DNA from: Struthio camelus
Lineage: Eukaryota; Chordata; Aves; Struthioniformes; Struthionidae
Direction of reading: 5' to 3'
DNA length: 64,000 bases
Assembly (NCBI RefSeq): GCF_040807025.1
Contig: NC_090964.1
Location: forward strand, 10,192,214 to 10,256,213
Shown here: one piece after another, positions 1 to 15,957 of the stretch
Position numbering within the stretch: the first letter of the stretch is position 1
Layout: each line of letters opens with the position of its first letter
Translations under genes and position numbers: made by a program
The notes under the pieces: generated by a model
What the model saw: only the letters and a program-made list of their open reading frames with translations
Database searches by the model: none
Told to the model about the DNA's origin: nothing

Positions 1-1915
1 CACGTTTGCAACATGACCATGCAGCACCTATCTCGCCAACACATTAGCCGCAGCTGTTGATGTAATTCTCTGACTGCTTGTAAAGTGACTCACTGCCCCT
101 TTACAGGACATACAAATCACATAGGGGCATCCACGCGCACAACCTAAAGGGATTCATTTGGGAAAAAAAAGAACTAGCTGAGCCACCCAGAGTCCAGATG
201 ATTCAATGTGCAATAACCTGCCTCCCCTGACAACCCTAAATTACTAGCAGGTGAACTAATGAGAATGGTCACAGCTCAGAGGTTCATTTCAAGCCTTCCA
301 CAACCTAGTTAAAACCCCCCCTGGCGAAACGGGCTTAGCCTGTAGAGTTCAGTCCATCACCTCAGCCTAACCCCTTCCAAGGGAGAGGGACAGTGTTTGT
401 CCCAAATGCAGACTCAAGCTGGCCTAAAGCAGGGTGAATTATTTGGGACGTTTCAAGTACAACAAAGAAGGAACTTACAGGACTGGATATTTTACTTTAG
501 AGAAACACAAGAGGTCTGTAGCCTGACTCCCACCAATACATATGGCATAAACGGCAGCTTTTTCTCTTACACCTTACACTCAGGCATAAACCTACAAAGG
601 TGTTCAAGCCACTAGCTCCTGTGGAAGCCAATGGGAGCTAGGGACTTCAGGCTCCTACTTATCCCTGTGGATTTGTGCCTTCATGCTATGTAAAGTGATT
701 AGAGAATTAAATGTCTGACTGCATTTTCTGGCTGAATAGGGTGGCAGAAGAAGAGGATTTTGCAATTTCTTGGTTTCTGACACATAGCATTACTTTGTGT
801 ACTTACTCTACACAACAGCAGGTATTAGACTGCTGTATCTTGCCAATTCAAATAACATGGAAAACTGCGGTTTAGCCTAAACACACACGTGAGACTGTAC
901 CCTGGAATCCCCTTCACCCTGTGCAGTATTTAAGAGGAGAATAGACTCTATTTGCTGAAATGCATTTAACGCTTCCCAGTTGTTATTCTGAGTTCCATCT
1001 TTTAGTTCTGTCATCCCACCAAACAGGCCCAAAGCGGCACACACTGCAGAACACCAAAGGCATTCCCGCCACTAGTTCCGTTTCTCCATTTAAAATATTC
1101 AGTGCTTTTCCCATACAGCTTACTAGCCCTCCCCTTCCAGACGGTGAATGAAGAGACCAACACACAAACAACATCCCGTTAGAGAACGGTGTTGCTGAGT
1201 CTGCTTTCACAAACGCTGCTGGGGGGAAGAGAGAGGGGCAGAAAGGCCCAGGCAGCGCAGACCTCCTGAGTCTGCCAGCGCTATGCGATGCCATTGCCCT
1301 CTGAGAGAAGGAACCTCTCTGACAGGACGCCAAGCACTAAAACAGCTCGCCCAAATCACCCCTTAGGATCAAGTTTGCGTTTTACTAGTAACTTCAGAAT
1401 CAATTACAGGAAGCCAGTTTGGTCTACAGATATACTATGCGCTTACGTCAGAGTGCATTTTAGCAACCTCTTTTTAAGAACAGCATTTAACAGACTCAGT
1501 GGGCACCCATTTCTTGATCTCCAATTCTGGTTATAAAACTTGGATTTCAGATTTGAGCAGACTGAAGCTCTTTTAGAGTTTGAGCAGTAGTTCTCACACT
1601 ACCAAATATCACAATTAGAAACGGCGTAGAAAGAGTCCCCAGAGGGATATGAAAAAGACATCACCTTATGAAAAAGCTTCAGAATGAACCTGTGAAATAA
1701 ACAGCAACCAGACAATTGTCTTCTAAGGAAGATGGAAGTAACGGTAGAAGAATATAACATCTTAAACAGTCAGTGAGTCAGTCTGAATGTACAGGGGCAC
1801 TATATCCCTACAGATCTGTGATAAAAGCACACTATATCCCTACAGATCTGTGGTGAAAGCTAACAGCCACAGCCAGCTGGTCCCCTCAAGTCCCAAAGGG
1901 AGACTGGGCTGCAAT
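1..1915 (-). other. TRAPPC3: TRAPPC3 3' UTR and downstream flank
   Basis: This is sequence downstream of the TRAPPC3 stop codon, read on the minus strand. I find no canonical AATAAA on that strand. Two AGTAAA variants (complement of 1381-1386 and 491-496) are the best polyadenylation candidates, so the 3' end is not fixed. A 32-base tandem duplication lies at about 1799-1862. No second gene is recognisable. In human the next gene on this side is COL8A2, and none of its collagen repeats are visible here. Confidence 0.5.
1799..1862. repeat. 32-base tandem duplication
   Basis: Two near-identical copies containing ACTATATCCCTACAGATCTG lie head to tail with a 32-base period and a few substitutions in the second copy. 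The duplication falls in the presumed TRAPPC3 3' UTR. Confidence 0.8.
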
Positions 1916-7137
<5,222 letters not shown>

Positions 7138-7298
7138 CCTGCCCGGCCCGTTGCGTCGCCCGGCCCGACCCGACCCGGCCCGGCCCGGCCGCCTGCCGCC
7201 CCGCCTCGCCCCGCCGCAGCCCCGAGCGCGCCGCGCGGGGCGCGACGGGACTTGGAGTCCGCGCGCCGCCCGCCGCCGCCGGCCCCGCCGCGCCGCCG

Positions 7299-7318
7299 AA
7301 CTACGCGCCCCAGAAGGC
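7299..7318 (+). promoter_or_regulatory. ZNF143/THAP11-like motif 1
   Basis: AACTACGCGCCCCAGAAGGC is a weaker match to the AACTACAATTCCCAGCATGC consensus. It is the TRAPPC3-proximal member of three in this promoter. Confidence 0.45.
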
Positions 7319-7384
7319 AGCGCGCGCCGCCCCGCCTCGCGTTGTCACCGTTCCCCGGGAGGGCGGGGCCGCTGTCAGCGGTCC

Positions 7385-7392
7385 CACGTGAC
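7385..7392 (+). promoter_or_regulatory. E-box (USF/TFE-type) CACGTGAC
   Basis: Exact CACGTGAC, a high-affinity bHLH-zip site, about 250 bases upstream of the TRAPPC3 start codon and next to the ZNF143-type motifs. Binding is inferred from the motif only. Confidence 0.5.
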
Positions 7393-7401
7393 CGTGAGCG
7401 C

Positions 7402-7420
7402 CTACACTTCCCGGCATGCC
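7402..7420 (+). promoter_or_regulatory. ZNF143/THAP11-like motif 2
   Basis: CTACACTTCCCGGCATGCC is a strong match to the ACTACAATTCCCAGCATGC consensus, including the diagnostic TTCCCRGCATGC core. It is the best of the three motifs in this promoter. Confidence 0.7.
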
Positions 7421-7433
7421 GTGGGAGGCGGCC

Positions 7434-7453
7434 GACTACGGCTCCCAGCAGGC
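7434..7453 (+). promoter_or_regulatory. ZNF143/THAP11-like motif 3
   Basis: GACTACGGCTCCCAGCAGGC retains the ACTAC and CTCCCAGCA halves of the consensus. It lies 32 bases from motif 2 in the same orientation. Confidence 0.6.
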
Positions 7454-9159
7454 TGTGGGCTGGGCGGGGCTGCAGCGCGCCTGCGCGCCGCCTGGAGGCG
7501 CCCGCGGCGCGCGGCGGCTCGGTCCGGTTCGATCCGGTTCAGGCCGGCGGGGCCGGTCCGCGCGGCCCTCCGCGCGCAGGAGGCCGCCGCCGTTGCCGGT
7601 GTCGCAGTTGCTGAGGAGGCTGAGACTGGTTAAATCGGTGCAGCGATGACTGCTGCGCAGCTCGTGGTTGTCTGTGGGTTTTTTCTTCCCTCTGACTTGT
7701 GATTTCCTGGGCATCCGCAGGGGAGCGGCGCTAGGCGTGGCCGTGCCGCGCTGGGCCCGAGAGGACGAGGGCCGAGGCGCCGTGCCCGTGGCATCGCTGA
7801 TGCTCCTTGTGAGAGTCCCCAGGTCCCTCCTCCAAATGAAGTCGAGATGGCAATCCGTCAATGCTGCGGCTTCAAGCGGGACCAGCGTGTATCTGGCTGC
7901 CTTTGCAGAGACTCGTCCAGCCCCTGGTGATGTTAAATTAAATTTTTGCCAGATGAATTATTTTTACTGAAAGGGGAATTGCTAAAGAAAGGGCCTGCTC
8001 GTTAAAAAAAGTTAAATCCCCAAACATACCTGAGTAGACAGGTTGTGTTTTGTCTCTTGCAGTGTTTTTCCTCTGCCTAGTGATACCTCTGCAGAGCACC
8101 ATTAATAATGGGAAATGTCGAGGGGGTTATGCGGCCCTGCAAGACAGGCGCAGGCAGCCCCCGGTGCAGCGCGTGTTGGTTAGTGGCTGTGGCCTCTACG
8201 CTGAGGCAGTCGTGGGGGAAGCCTGCTGTCAGCTTCCTCCCAGGTTCGGGGTCAGTGAATGCCTCCGAGGAACAGGTTTAGCGAAGGCCCTTGCACAGAC
8301 CTCTGCCCTGCTCAACCCCAGGGGTAGCTGCAGTTCCTCCATGTGCTGAGAGGGAGCTTGGAACGGCCTCTGGGATCCCTATGGACACAGGAACCCCCAG
8401 GTCGGGCTCTGTTCCTCGTGCGGTTCCCTGGCGGCTGTCTCGGAGCGGCAAGAAGCTATCCGAGAGCTTCGTGTTTATCCCAGACTTAACCCACAGAGTC
8501 TCAAGTCATCGGAATTGCCAGCGACCAGTAATTCCTCTGTCTCTTTTCTGGATAAGGAATTTTCACCGAGCTTTGAAGCCGCAGGTCACTGCAGTGGCAG
8601 GCATACATCCTGCAAGCCTGGGGGATACACCAGATTAACAGGTCTTCTCTATAATTTATGTGGGTTTTACACTGGTCTTACGGAAAAAGCCATAATGGAA
8701 CGTCTCAAGCAAAGCATTGCAGGCACCACAAATCCCTTCATCGATCAAGAGGATTTGAGATCCTGGCCAGAGCGAGGCAGGTTTTCTATCGCAAGAACAG
8801 CAGCCCTCTGCCACTTCAAGGGAGCGTCTGAAACGGAAAACCTGAGGTTTCAGGAGCCTCTTCCTGAGCGCTCCCTCCCCAGACCGGCGTTCCTTAGGTT
8901 TGCTCTGGTCGAGAGGTGCCCATGCGCTTCAGCAGCACAATTTACCAGGGAATCGTCCTTAAATGAGACAGATAGCGGGTGCTCCCGGGGGCCAGGGTGT
9001 GCAGCCCCCCAGGTAGGACGGGCCCCAGGCGTGCTGGCCGCGGGAGATGCTGAGGGGATTAGCGGTGCCCTAAAGAGCCAAGAACCCCTTCCCTGCACAG
9101 CGGGGACACAGCAAGGTGGGGTGCACCACGGCTCATGCTCTTTTCCCAGCACCTAATGC

Positions 9160-9480
9160 AATATGAGACACTTGCTCTGCAGATATATGCAACCTCCAGG
9201 AAGGGATATATTGTCTTTAGTAGGGAATCAATTAATCATTATTATGGCTCACTTTCCAATGGCTCCCTTGGCTGAAAATGAGCCAGAATTAATAAAATAT
9301 ACATTGACTACATATGACCTAATTCCCCAAACAGACATTCCTTGTTTCTTTTTCCAAGTCTGGGGCTCGTATTTTATCCCCATGTAGCAGGAAATATTTG
9401 GTTCAAATGAATGGCTTTCTGGACCAGGCACTGGTTTCCATACTTTGCAGCTATTTATGGCATTGCAAAAAAGGCAGAGG
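9160..9480. promoter_or_regulatory. AT-rich island, candidate conserved noncoding element
   Basis: A block of about 300 bases with AATTAATCATTATTATGG, GAATTAATAAAATATAC and similar motifs, embedded in GC-rich DNA. It resists the local base composition and has TAAT-type homeodomain cores, as vertebrate enhancers often do. No coding content is evident. The call rests on composition only. Confidence 0.3.
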
Positions 9481-10189
9481 ACGGTGCTTTAATGAGGGAC
9501 AGCGAATCCGCAGGTCACCGGGAAGCGGCAGCCCAGCGTGGGACAGCCGCCAGTCGTCGCGCGGGACTTGGGAACTGGTGGCTTGCTCCGGCCGAGCGCG
9601 CCAGCACCTGCCCACAGACGCCGAACGCCGCTCTGCCAGGCCTGCCGTCTGCGTGTCCCTGGGCTGGGTGACTACGGGGCACAGCTCCAGGCTGGAGACG
9701 GATATCTAGCCCGTGCAGTACAACTTCCTTGCTTGCTGCCTTCCTTCCACTGGGGAAGTGCTCCTTTCAGAGGGGTTGCAAGGTTTTCCTGTGATTATGT
9801 CAAACCAGATTTCAGCATCCCAATGAGGCTGTTACCATTTCTCTCTTCTGATCGCTGCTGGCTGGAAGCAGCCATCCAGGCCAGGGTGCTGCAAGCCCTG
9901 GGCTTGGCAGTCTCTCCCTCTCCGGGGCTGGGCACTGTGCTGGATTCTCCGGAGGAAAAGTCCTGGCCAGACACAGCAAGTCCAGATATTGCAGGAGAGA
10001 AGCTCTTCTAAAGAGATCAGGTGCTCTCCCATGCCTGGTGCACCCAGGGCGTTCCCAGCGAGCGCAGCAGGGCAGGGTGCCCAGTGCTCGGCCGTGTCCC
10101 CGCGTGGCCGGGCAGGGCTGGCAGGACCGGGTCCGCAGTGAGCTGCAGCACCCCAGCCTTGCTTCCTGCCCGGACTGCTGGTGCACCAG

Positions 10190-10335
10190 CCCTCGCATAT
10201 TTGAAATTGTTCATTATCCTCATGGCATGTTCATTAATAACCCCATAGCGTAAATCTGCCAGCTGGGCCAAGCTCTGATTTATAGGGCACTTGAATCAAA
10301 TATTTCTCTCCAGATCCGGAAGAGTTTAAACACAG
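10190..10335. promoter_or_regulatory. Second AT-rich island, candidate noncoding element
   Basis: Contains TTCATTAATAACC, TGATTTATAGGGC, AATCAAATATTTC and GTTTAAACACAG in about 150 bases between GC-rich flanks. The composition contrast is sharp on both sides. It may be an enhancer or the remnant of an old insertion; I cannot tell which. Confidence 0.28.
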
Positions 10336-11864
10336 ATTGACCCACTGACTTGGGTGGCTGCTTTGCCAGAGTGAGGAAAGTCAGACGGGCTTTGCTGGAG
10401 CGAGACACGCAGCATCGGAGCAGCTGGGAGAGGCCGGGGCCGCGGCCCGTGGCCGTCCCGCGCGGCCGCCGCTGGGTCAGCCTACGCTTGCACAGACCTG
10501 CTCGCGGGCATCCGGGCAGAGCCGTGCCCCGTCGGAGCAGGCTGCTGCCGGGCGCCCGGGCAGGCGGCACCCTGGGGCTTCCCCGCACCGGCCCGGCATG
10601 CCTGAGCCACCTTTTGTCCCCGCACCGGCAGGTAATCTGGTCCGCGGGGTCGAGCACTCGTAGGAGACACTGAGCAATGAATTGCAGGCAGGCTTTTGTG
10701 CCAGAGCGCTTAAAGAGAGGAAGTGAAACCAGGCTGGAAATCTGTGGGCTGTGCAGTAAAGCGGAGAGGAAGCACCCTCCCTGGAGAACCCGCACATCTT
10801 CTCACTTGTTGGGAAGCAGCAGGAGGTTTCTGTGTTGCTGGAGTTGTAAGTGTATTGTTTATTAACCCAAAGGAAAATAAATTGGAAGGTGAGACTTTAA
10901 GGTGAATCTCACAGCAGCCTTAAAAGCTGGTGCTGCAGCGCTGCGACCCTTTGTGCATGGGAATCCTCCAGCCAACAGGAATAGAAGCAGTGTCTCCTGA
11001 CGTTCCCTTCTTTCTCCTAATCCCAGGATCTTTAACCCCTTTCTCCTATTTTCAACCAGGTCCAGGTGATGAGGCTCTGGGGTGCACTTCTGCCCCGACC
11101 GGAGCTGGCAGTCGAGGGAGCGCTGCCCGGTGCTCCCGGTGATGGATGTGTCCCAGGCTGTCCTGTGGGCAGGACAGCCCAGAGCCCCTGGCGGGGATGA
11201 GGCTGGGAACTGCTGGGAACAAGCACATCGCTGTCACGAGCCGGGATGAAGTTTGTGTCTGGGAGTCCCGACTCACCCTGGGCAGCACGGGCCCCTGGCC
11301 GTTTCCAGCTCGGGGTGCCAGGACCGTGCTGGAAGCACAGGAAGGCCTTGGGCATCTGGGGTAGCTCCGAACTCGTCGTGCCCAGGGCGCTGCCCCGAGG
11401 TTTGTGCCCCGTGAGGGGAGGGCCGGCAGCATCGACGTGCCTGGAGACCCAGCAGCACTTCCCTGCCCTGCCCGGCTGCTGGCCTCCGCTGTCCTGGGAG
11501 AAGCTGGTGTCTCTGGCGTTAGTTGGGGATGTAGCGCGAGGCTAGCTGGCATCTGGATGGGGGGGACAGAGCAAGTCTTGGCCTAGCGGGGGACAGGGCC
11601 GGCTCCAGCTCAGCCTCCAGCTGTGAGGATGGGCTGCAGCCCTGCCCTTGGGAACGTGAACAGTTCGCTGCAGGGTTTCCACGCCTGGGATGCAGGAGAA
11701 ACAAACCTGGGCCGCACAGAAATGCGGCAGAGGGCAAGGGTGTCACGGAAATCGGCCCAGCTCGGAGCTCCATGGAAGTGCAGTAAATATTTACTGGAAC
11801 AACTGTGCTCCCGCTGACCCCGCCAAGCCGGAGCAGTCTCCCAAGCAGAGTCCTCTGCTCCCAG

Positions 11865-11945
11865 ATGGACACTGCCTGGCAATTATTTATCTATCCGTCT
11901 ATGTCTTTATTTTAGACGTGCTGCTGAGCGAGCGCTAATTGTGGA
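11865..11945. promoter_or_regulatory. Third AT-rich island, candidate noncoding element
   Basis: A short block with CAATTATTTATCTATCC, TCTTTATTTTAGACG and GCTAATTGTGG within GC-rich DNA. It includes GATA-like and TAATT cores. The call rests on composition only. Confidence 0.22.
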
Positions 11946-13054
11946 CCTGCGCTCGGGCACAGGGCAGCAAACGCTGGAGTCGGAGACGTTCCTCGGACGC
12001 CCAGAGCCCTCCCTGGTGCGTGTCCTCGCCCCAGTGGGAGCCTGTGGCCACCCCGAGCAGGGGGCTGGAGGGGCCCAGCCCAGGGGTCTGGCCGTGGGCT
12101 GTCCTCCTTGCAAGGGTGCCACCGCGGAGCTGCTCGCAGACAGCCCTGGGAGCCGGGGCTGGGGCTGGGGAGCGAGCCGGGGTCAGGCGATGGCCAGGGC
12201 CAGGAGATGGCCTTGGAGGTGGCAGGGCCTTCGGGAAGAGCCTTTCACATGCCTGGCGTGCCACGGCTCGGAGCTGGTGCTGGTGTGCCCTGGCACGGAG
12301 CCGTGCCGGTGGGTTTGGGCACGAAACCATCCCCGGGGCGTTTGGGCACAGAGTGGCCCCCTGCACTGGGGAGGACGTGCAGGCTGGGCCGGCCAGGGGA
12401 GGGCTCCCAGCGGTGGTGGTGGGGGGGGGGGGAGTTGCTGCTGTGGCACGCCATCCCGCGGGGAGCAGAGACCCGACGGGCTCATGATGTGTGTGCTGCC
12501 AGGCCCTCACCTTGGGGTGTGCGCAGCACTTGGGGCCAGCTTTCCGTGTCCTTTGCCACTGGGTGAGATGCTGCGGGGGGTCTTTCCTCTCCTCCCCGTG
12601 CGGGCTGCAGGCGGGGGTCTGGGGGCTGCACTGGGCATTCCTGCCCACGGCTCTGCCGCTGAATCACCTCGCCGTCCCGGAGCCGCCCTGGGCTCGTCCG
12701 GGCAGGGAAGCTGCAGCTCTGCCCGGCTGGCCGGCTGCCCCCGGGAGCATGTGCACCTCTGCGGGCGGAGGGTTGTGTCCCTGCTGCAACTGCTGGTGGG
12801 CTCGGAGGGGCTTCGAGCCCCTGGGGTCGCTGCTTGGCACGTGCCAGGTGTTGCGGGGTCCAGGCTCTCAGCTTCCTGTTTATGGTAGGTTTTACTGTGG
12901 GCCCCCGGCTGCCTCTTCCCAAATGCCCGCAGCAGCGCCTGGGCCCCCTCCCCGCACACGGGGAGCGGGAGGCCGGGGCCGGCTCTGCTCCCCCCGCTGC
13001 CCTCCGGCCTGTCGTTACGGGGCGGGTGCATTGCTGGGAGGAACGGCAGGGGAG

Positions 13055-13095
13055 CCCCCCTACCCCTACCCCTGCCCTTACCGTTACCGTTACCC
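13055..13095. repeat. Degenerate CCCTAC/CGTTAC hexamer tract
   Basis: Six hexamers in register: two CCCTAC, CCCTGC, CCTTAC and two CGTTAC. It resembles the telomeric CCCTAA unit, but no unit is exact. Read as a short hexanucleotide microsatellite. Confidence 0.6.
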
Positions 13096-14568
13096 AGCGT
13101 CTCCTGCCGGCACAGCTCTTTAAGCAGAAGTGGCCAAAGCGAGGTGGTGCCACCATGCAGAGGTGCTGCCTCTCTTGACCCGGCGCCTCCGGGATTCGCT
13201 GTAACCCCGGCCTGCCTGTGCTGAAAGGCAGCCGGGGTCCAGCTGAGCGGCGCTGCAACTGCGGGGGGGAGTTTTGGGGGTCGGTGTTTTGAGGGGGGAA
13301 GCGGGGAAAGGACCCTGAATTGTGCCTTCCTAGCGGCTGTCAGAGCTTTGCTGGTCCAGGTGGGCGTCAGCAGGCGCAGGTGACATAAAGCAGAGCCAGA
13401 TCTAAGAGGTCAGGGTGTTTGCCAAGAGAGAAGGCACCGACTGCCCTGGGAGGCAGCAGATTGTGCGGGGTTTGCGTTCTCGCCAGCTTTGTTGCAGGAG
13501 TAACTCAGTGCTGTCCTGGCTGGCGGCAGGGGAGAGGCGACTGCAAACTGAGGCTGAGGACACCCAGGTTGCTTCTCCTGCATTCCCCGCGCAACCCTGG
13601 CCAAGTGACCTCTCCTGCCTGGCCGAGCTGCTGCGACCAGCTGCTTCGTGCTGTGCTCAGTTCCCAGCACAAGCTGCCAGTCCCAGCTGGCTCCGGCGCG
13701 GCTGCTAGCCCGACCAGGCTCTGGCGGGGGGGACCAGCGCCAAGAGCCACCCCGCTCAAGACAGGTTCAAAGCACACCCCTTTTCCTGCCTCGCCGTTCC
13801 CATCCGCCGGGGTTACAGCCTGGCTCCTCTCTAGCCACCAGCTCCCATTTCCTTGGCAGAGACGGCTGCAGCACTAAGTGCCGGGCGACGCTCTGAGCTG
13901 CCGCGAGGGCTCCCGAAGCCTGGCAGGCCGTCAGCCCCCGGTGCTCCGTCCGCCTCCAGCACGGAGCCGCTGTGCTCCGCTCGGGGCTCGGGGAGGGGGC
14001 AGGGGGACCCCAGGGCTGCAGCTGGGCAAGGATGGGAGCCACCTGGGAGGATGTCTGAGCACAGGGGAAGCCCGGGGAGCCCCCGCCTGCTGCGGAGGGA
14101 CCTAGCAGCTGGGTGCTGAGCAATCGCTCGGTGTCACCGCCCAGCAGCCGCGCCGGGAGCGCGAGGCCAGCCGGGCTCTCCCCAGCTGCAGCCGACCTGC
14201 TGCATCGCCTTCGACGGCTGCATCCCCGAGAGCGCGCAGCACCGTGCGCCTCGCTCAGCCCCTGGCTGGCCTGCCGGGCTGCCAGCCCCCAGGCCTGCTA
14301 CCAGCTCTCAGCGTGCTCGATCTGGGCTGGGGAATCTGCCAGCCTCGCCGCCGGCCCCGGCAGGAGCCCGACGCTGCGCGAGCAGGAGGCTGCGATGCGG
14401 CTGCTCCCGCATCTCCCAGCCCTGAAGCGCAGGGCAGCAGCCCGCGAGCGCGGCCTCCCTGCTGCGGCGGGCGCTGGGCAGGCGGCAGAGGGGCAGTTCC
14501 CTCCACGGCACCCGGCAAACGGCCATCTCCTGCGCTCCTCTGACCCCTGCCCTGTGCTTCCCCTGCAG

Positions 14569-15957
14569 CTGGAGAGCTACTTCCAGGGCGGCGCGAAGAC
14601 GGAGCCGGCGGAGACGCAGCTGCACGCGGTGCACGACCACACGGCCGCGATGCTGAAATGGGCACGAGCCTCCTGAGCCAGGCGGCCGAGCAAAGCCACA
14701 AGCTCACCGACACGGAGACGCGGGTAGCGCCCGGGGCTGCCCTGCCTGGCCGGCCCCGGGGGACGTGCCGGGCTGGGGAGGTGAGAGGATCCCCAGGCTG
14801 GCGCCACGGCCGCTGCTGACTGTCCCCTGCAGAGACCTCCCTGGCGCCCGAGGCAGAGCCGAAGGGCTTCGAGGACTGTGCAGCGCCCACCGCTCCGGCT
14901 TGGCTGCCAGCAGCGTCTACATGCTGCACGTCCCCAACTCCGCGGCCTCGGCCCGGGTGAGCCTGCGCGTCCCCGCGGCCGAGCTGGGCCAGCCCTCACC
15001 TCTCTGCCCCGTGTCTTGCCCAGGACGTGGCTGCGAGGGGTGCTCAGGGGGCGTCTGCACGTATGCGGCCCGGGGGACAAGCGGGTAAAGCACTGGGGCG
15101 CCTCGGCTCTCTCCCTGGTCTGTGCAGGGCACCGGCTCAGTGCACAGCTTGTGGCAGTGACATCCTCTCCTGGGCCTCAGTTTACCTGGTACCATGTTCT
15201 GGTACCGCGTGGGAAAGGGAAGATGCTCTGGGGTTCAGTGCCTGGAAACGCAGCAGATTTTCCTTAGCCCAGAAAAGCTGCTGCAGGGATCGAGGAGCGC
15301 GGCTGGCCCCCGTGCCGCTGGCTGCTTGCCTCCCCGGGGAGCCCAGCTCGCCAGTGTCACCCATCTGCGGCCACAGGGCTCGCCTTGCTGCAGCCCCCAC
15401 TTTGGTGCTGGCCGTGGGACTCCTGGTGCCCCGGCATGAACCTGCCGTCCCCTTCCCAGGCGCTCTGTGACATGGAGACCAGGGCAGGGGGCTGCACCGT
15501 CATCCGGCGCCGGCAGGACGGCTCCGTGGACTTCCACCGCACCTGGCACGTAAGACCCTCCCGCCACCCCACGCCGCTTGGGAACACCAGCGCTTCCTTG
15601 CTGGGGCAGGAAGGGCTTCCCGTGCAGCCAGGAATAGCCGGCTATTTCCAGGGGCCGGGGGACCCGCAGCCCAGCTGCCCGGCACGTGCTGGGGCTGATG
15701 GTGGAGCAGGGGTTGCGTGCGGGGCTGCAGCGGGCATTGAGCGGGAGGCAGCATCGCCCATGCTGCTCCCCATCACCACCTTCCCCTGCAGGGCTTCGGG
15801 TCGCCCTCGGGGGAGCACGGGCTGGGGAACGAGCTCCTGCACCGCCTCACCTCGCGGAGGCCCTGCGCCCTGCGGATCCAGCTGCGGGGCTGGGACGGCA
15901 ACCAGGCGCATTGCCTGTACGGGCACTTCCCGAGGGCGGCGAGGAGCAGAGCCACCG
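14569..15957 (+). pseudogene. Angiopoietin-family (ANGPT1/2/4-like) unitary relic
   Basis: Four exon remnants with intact-looking AG/GT borders. At 14569-14723, LESYFQGG...QLHAVHDHTAAML matches the first angiopoietin coiled-coil exon; a one-base loss after AAA breaks the frame, which resumes as GTSLLSQAAEQSHKLTD. At 14833-14956, FEDCA then, one base out of frame, AHRSGLAASSVYMLHVPNS begins the fibrinogen-like domain. At 15460-15549, ALCDMETRAGGCTVI has Cys where the family has Trp. At 15792-15957, GFGSPSGEHGLGNELL continues the domain; a third shift separates GHF from EGGEEQSHR. The signal-peptide exon, the remaining coiled-coil exons and the last fibrinogen exons (WWFDACGPSNLNG region) were not found. 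A functional angiopoietin would be a secreted TIE2 ligand; this copy cannot encode one. Three shifts could be consensus errors, but the missing exons argue for a real pseudogene. Confidence 0.85.

Larger units (their letters stand above)
7661..14568. other. Intergenic stretch without a recognised gene
   Basis: GC-rich sequence in which many reading frames stay open by composition alone. None shows a recognisable domain, signal or splice-consistent coding pattern. The notable content is a set of AT-rich islands (about 9160-9480, 10190-10330, 10840-10930 and 11865-11945), a TACCCC/TACCGT hexamer tract near 13055-13095 and a poly-G run at about 12418-12433. A noncoding transcript diverging from the TRAPPC3 promoter is possible but not shown by the sequence. 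Confidence 0.6.

Noticed and set aside
8515-9156. A 213-codon open frame in the interval after TRAPPC3
   Set aside because: No recognisable domain, no matching splice structure, and composition typical of noncoding GC-rich DNA that allows such frames by chance.
13055-13095. Interstitial telomere-like repeat
   Set aside because: No unit equals CCCTAA and only six degenerate hexamers exist, so a simple microsatellite is the better reading.
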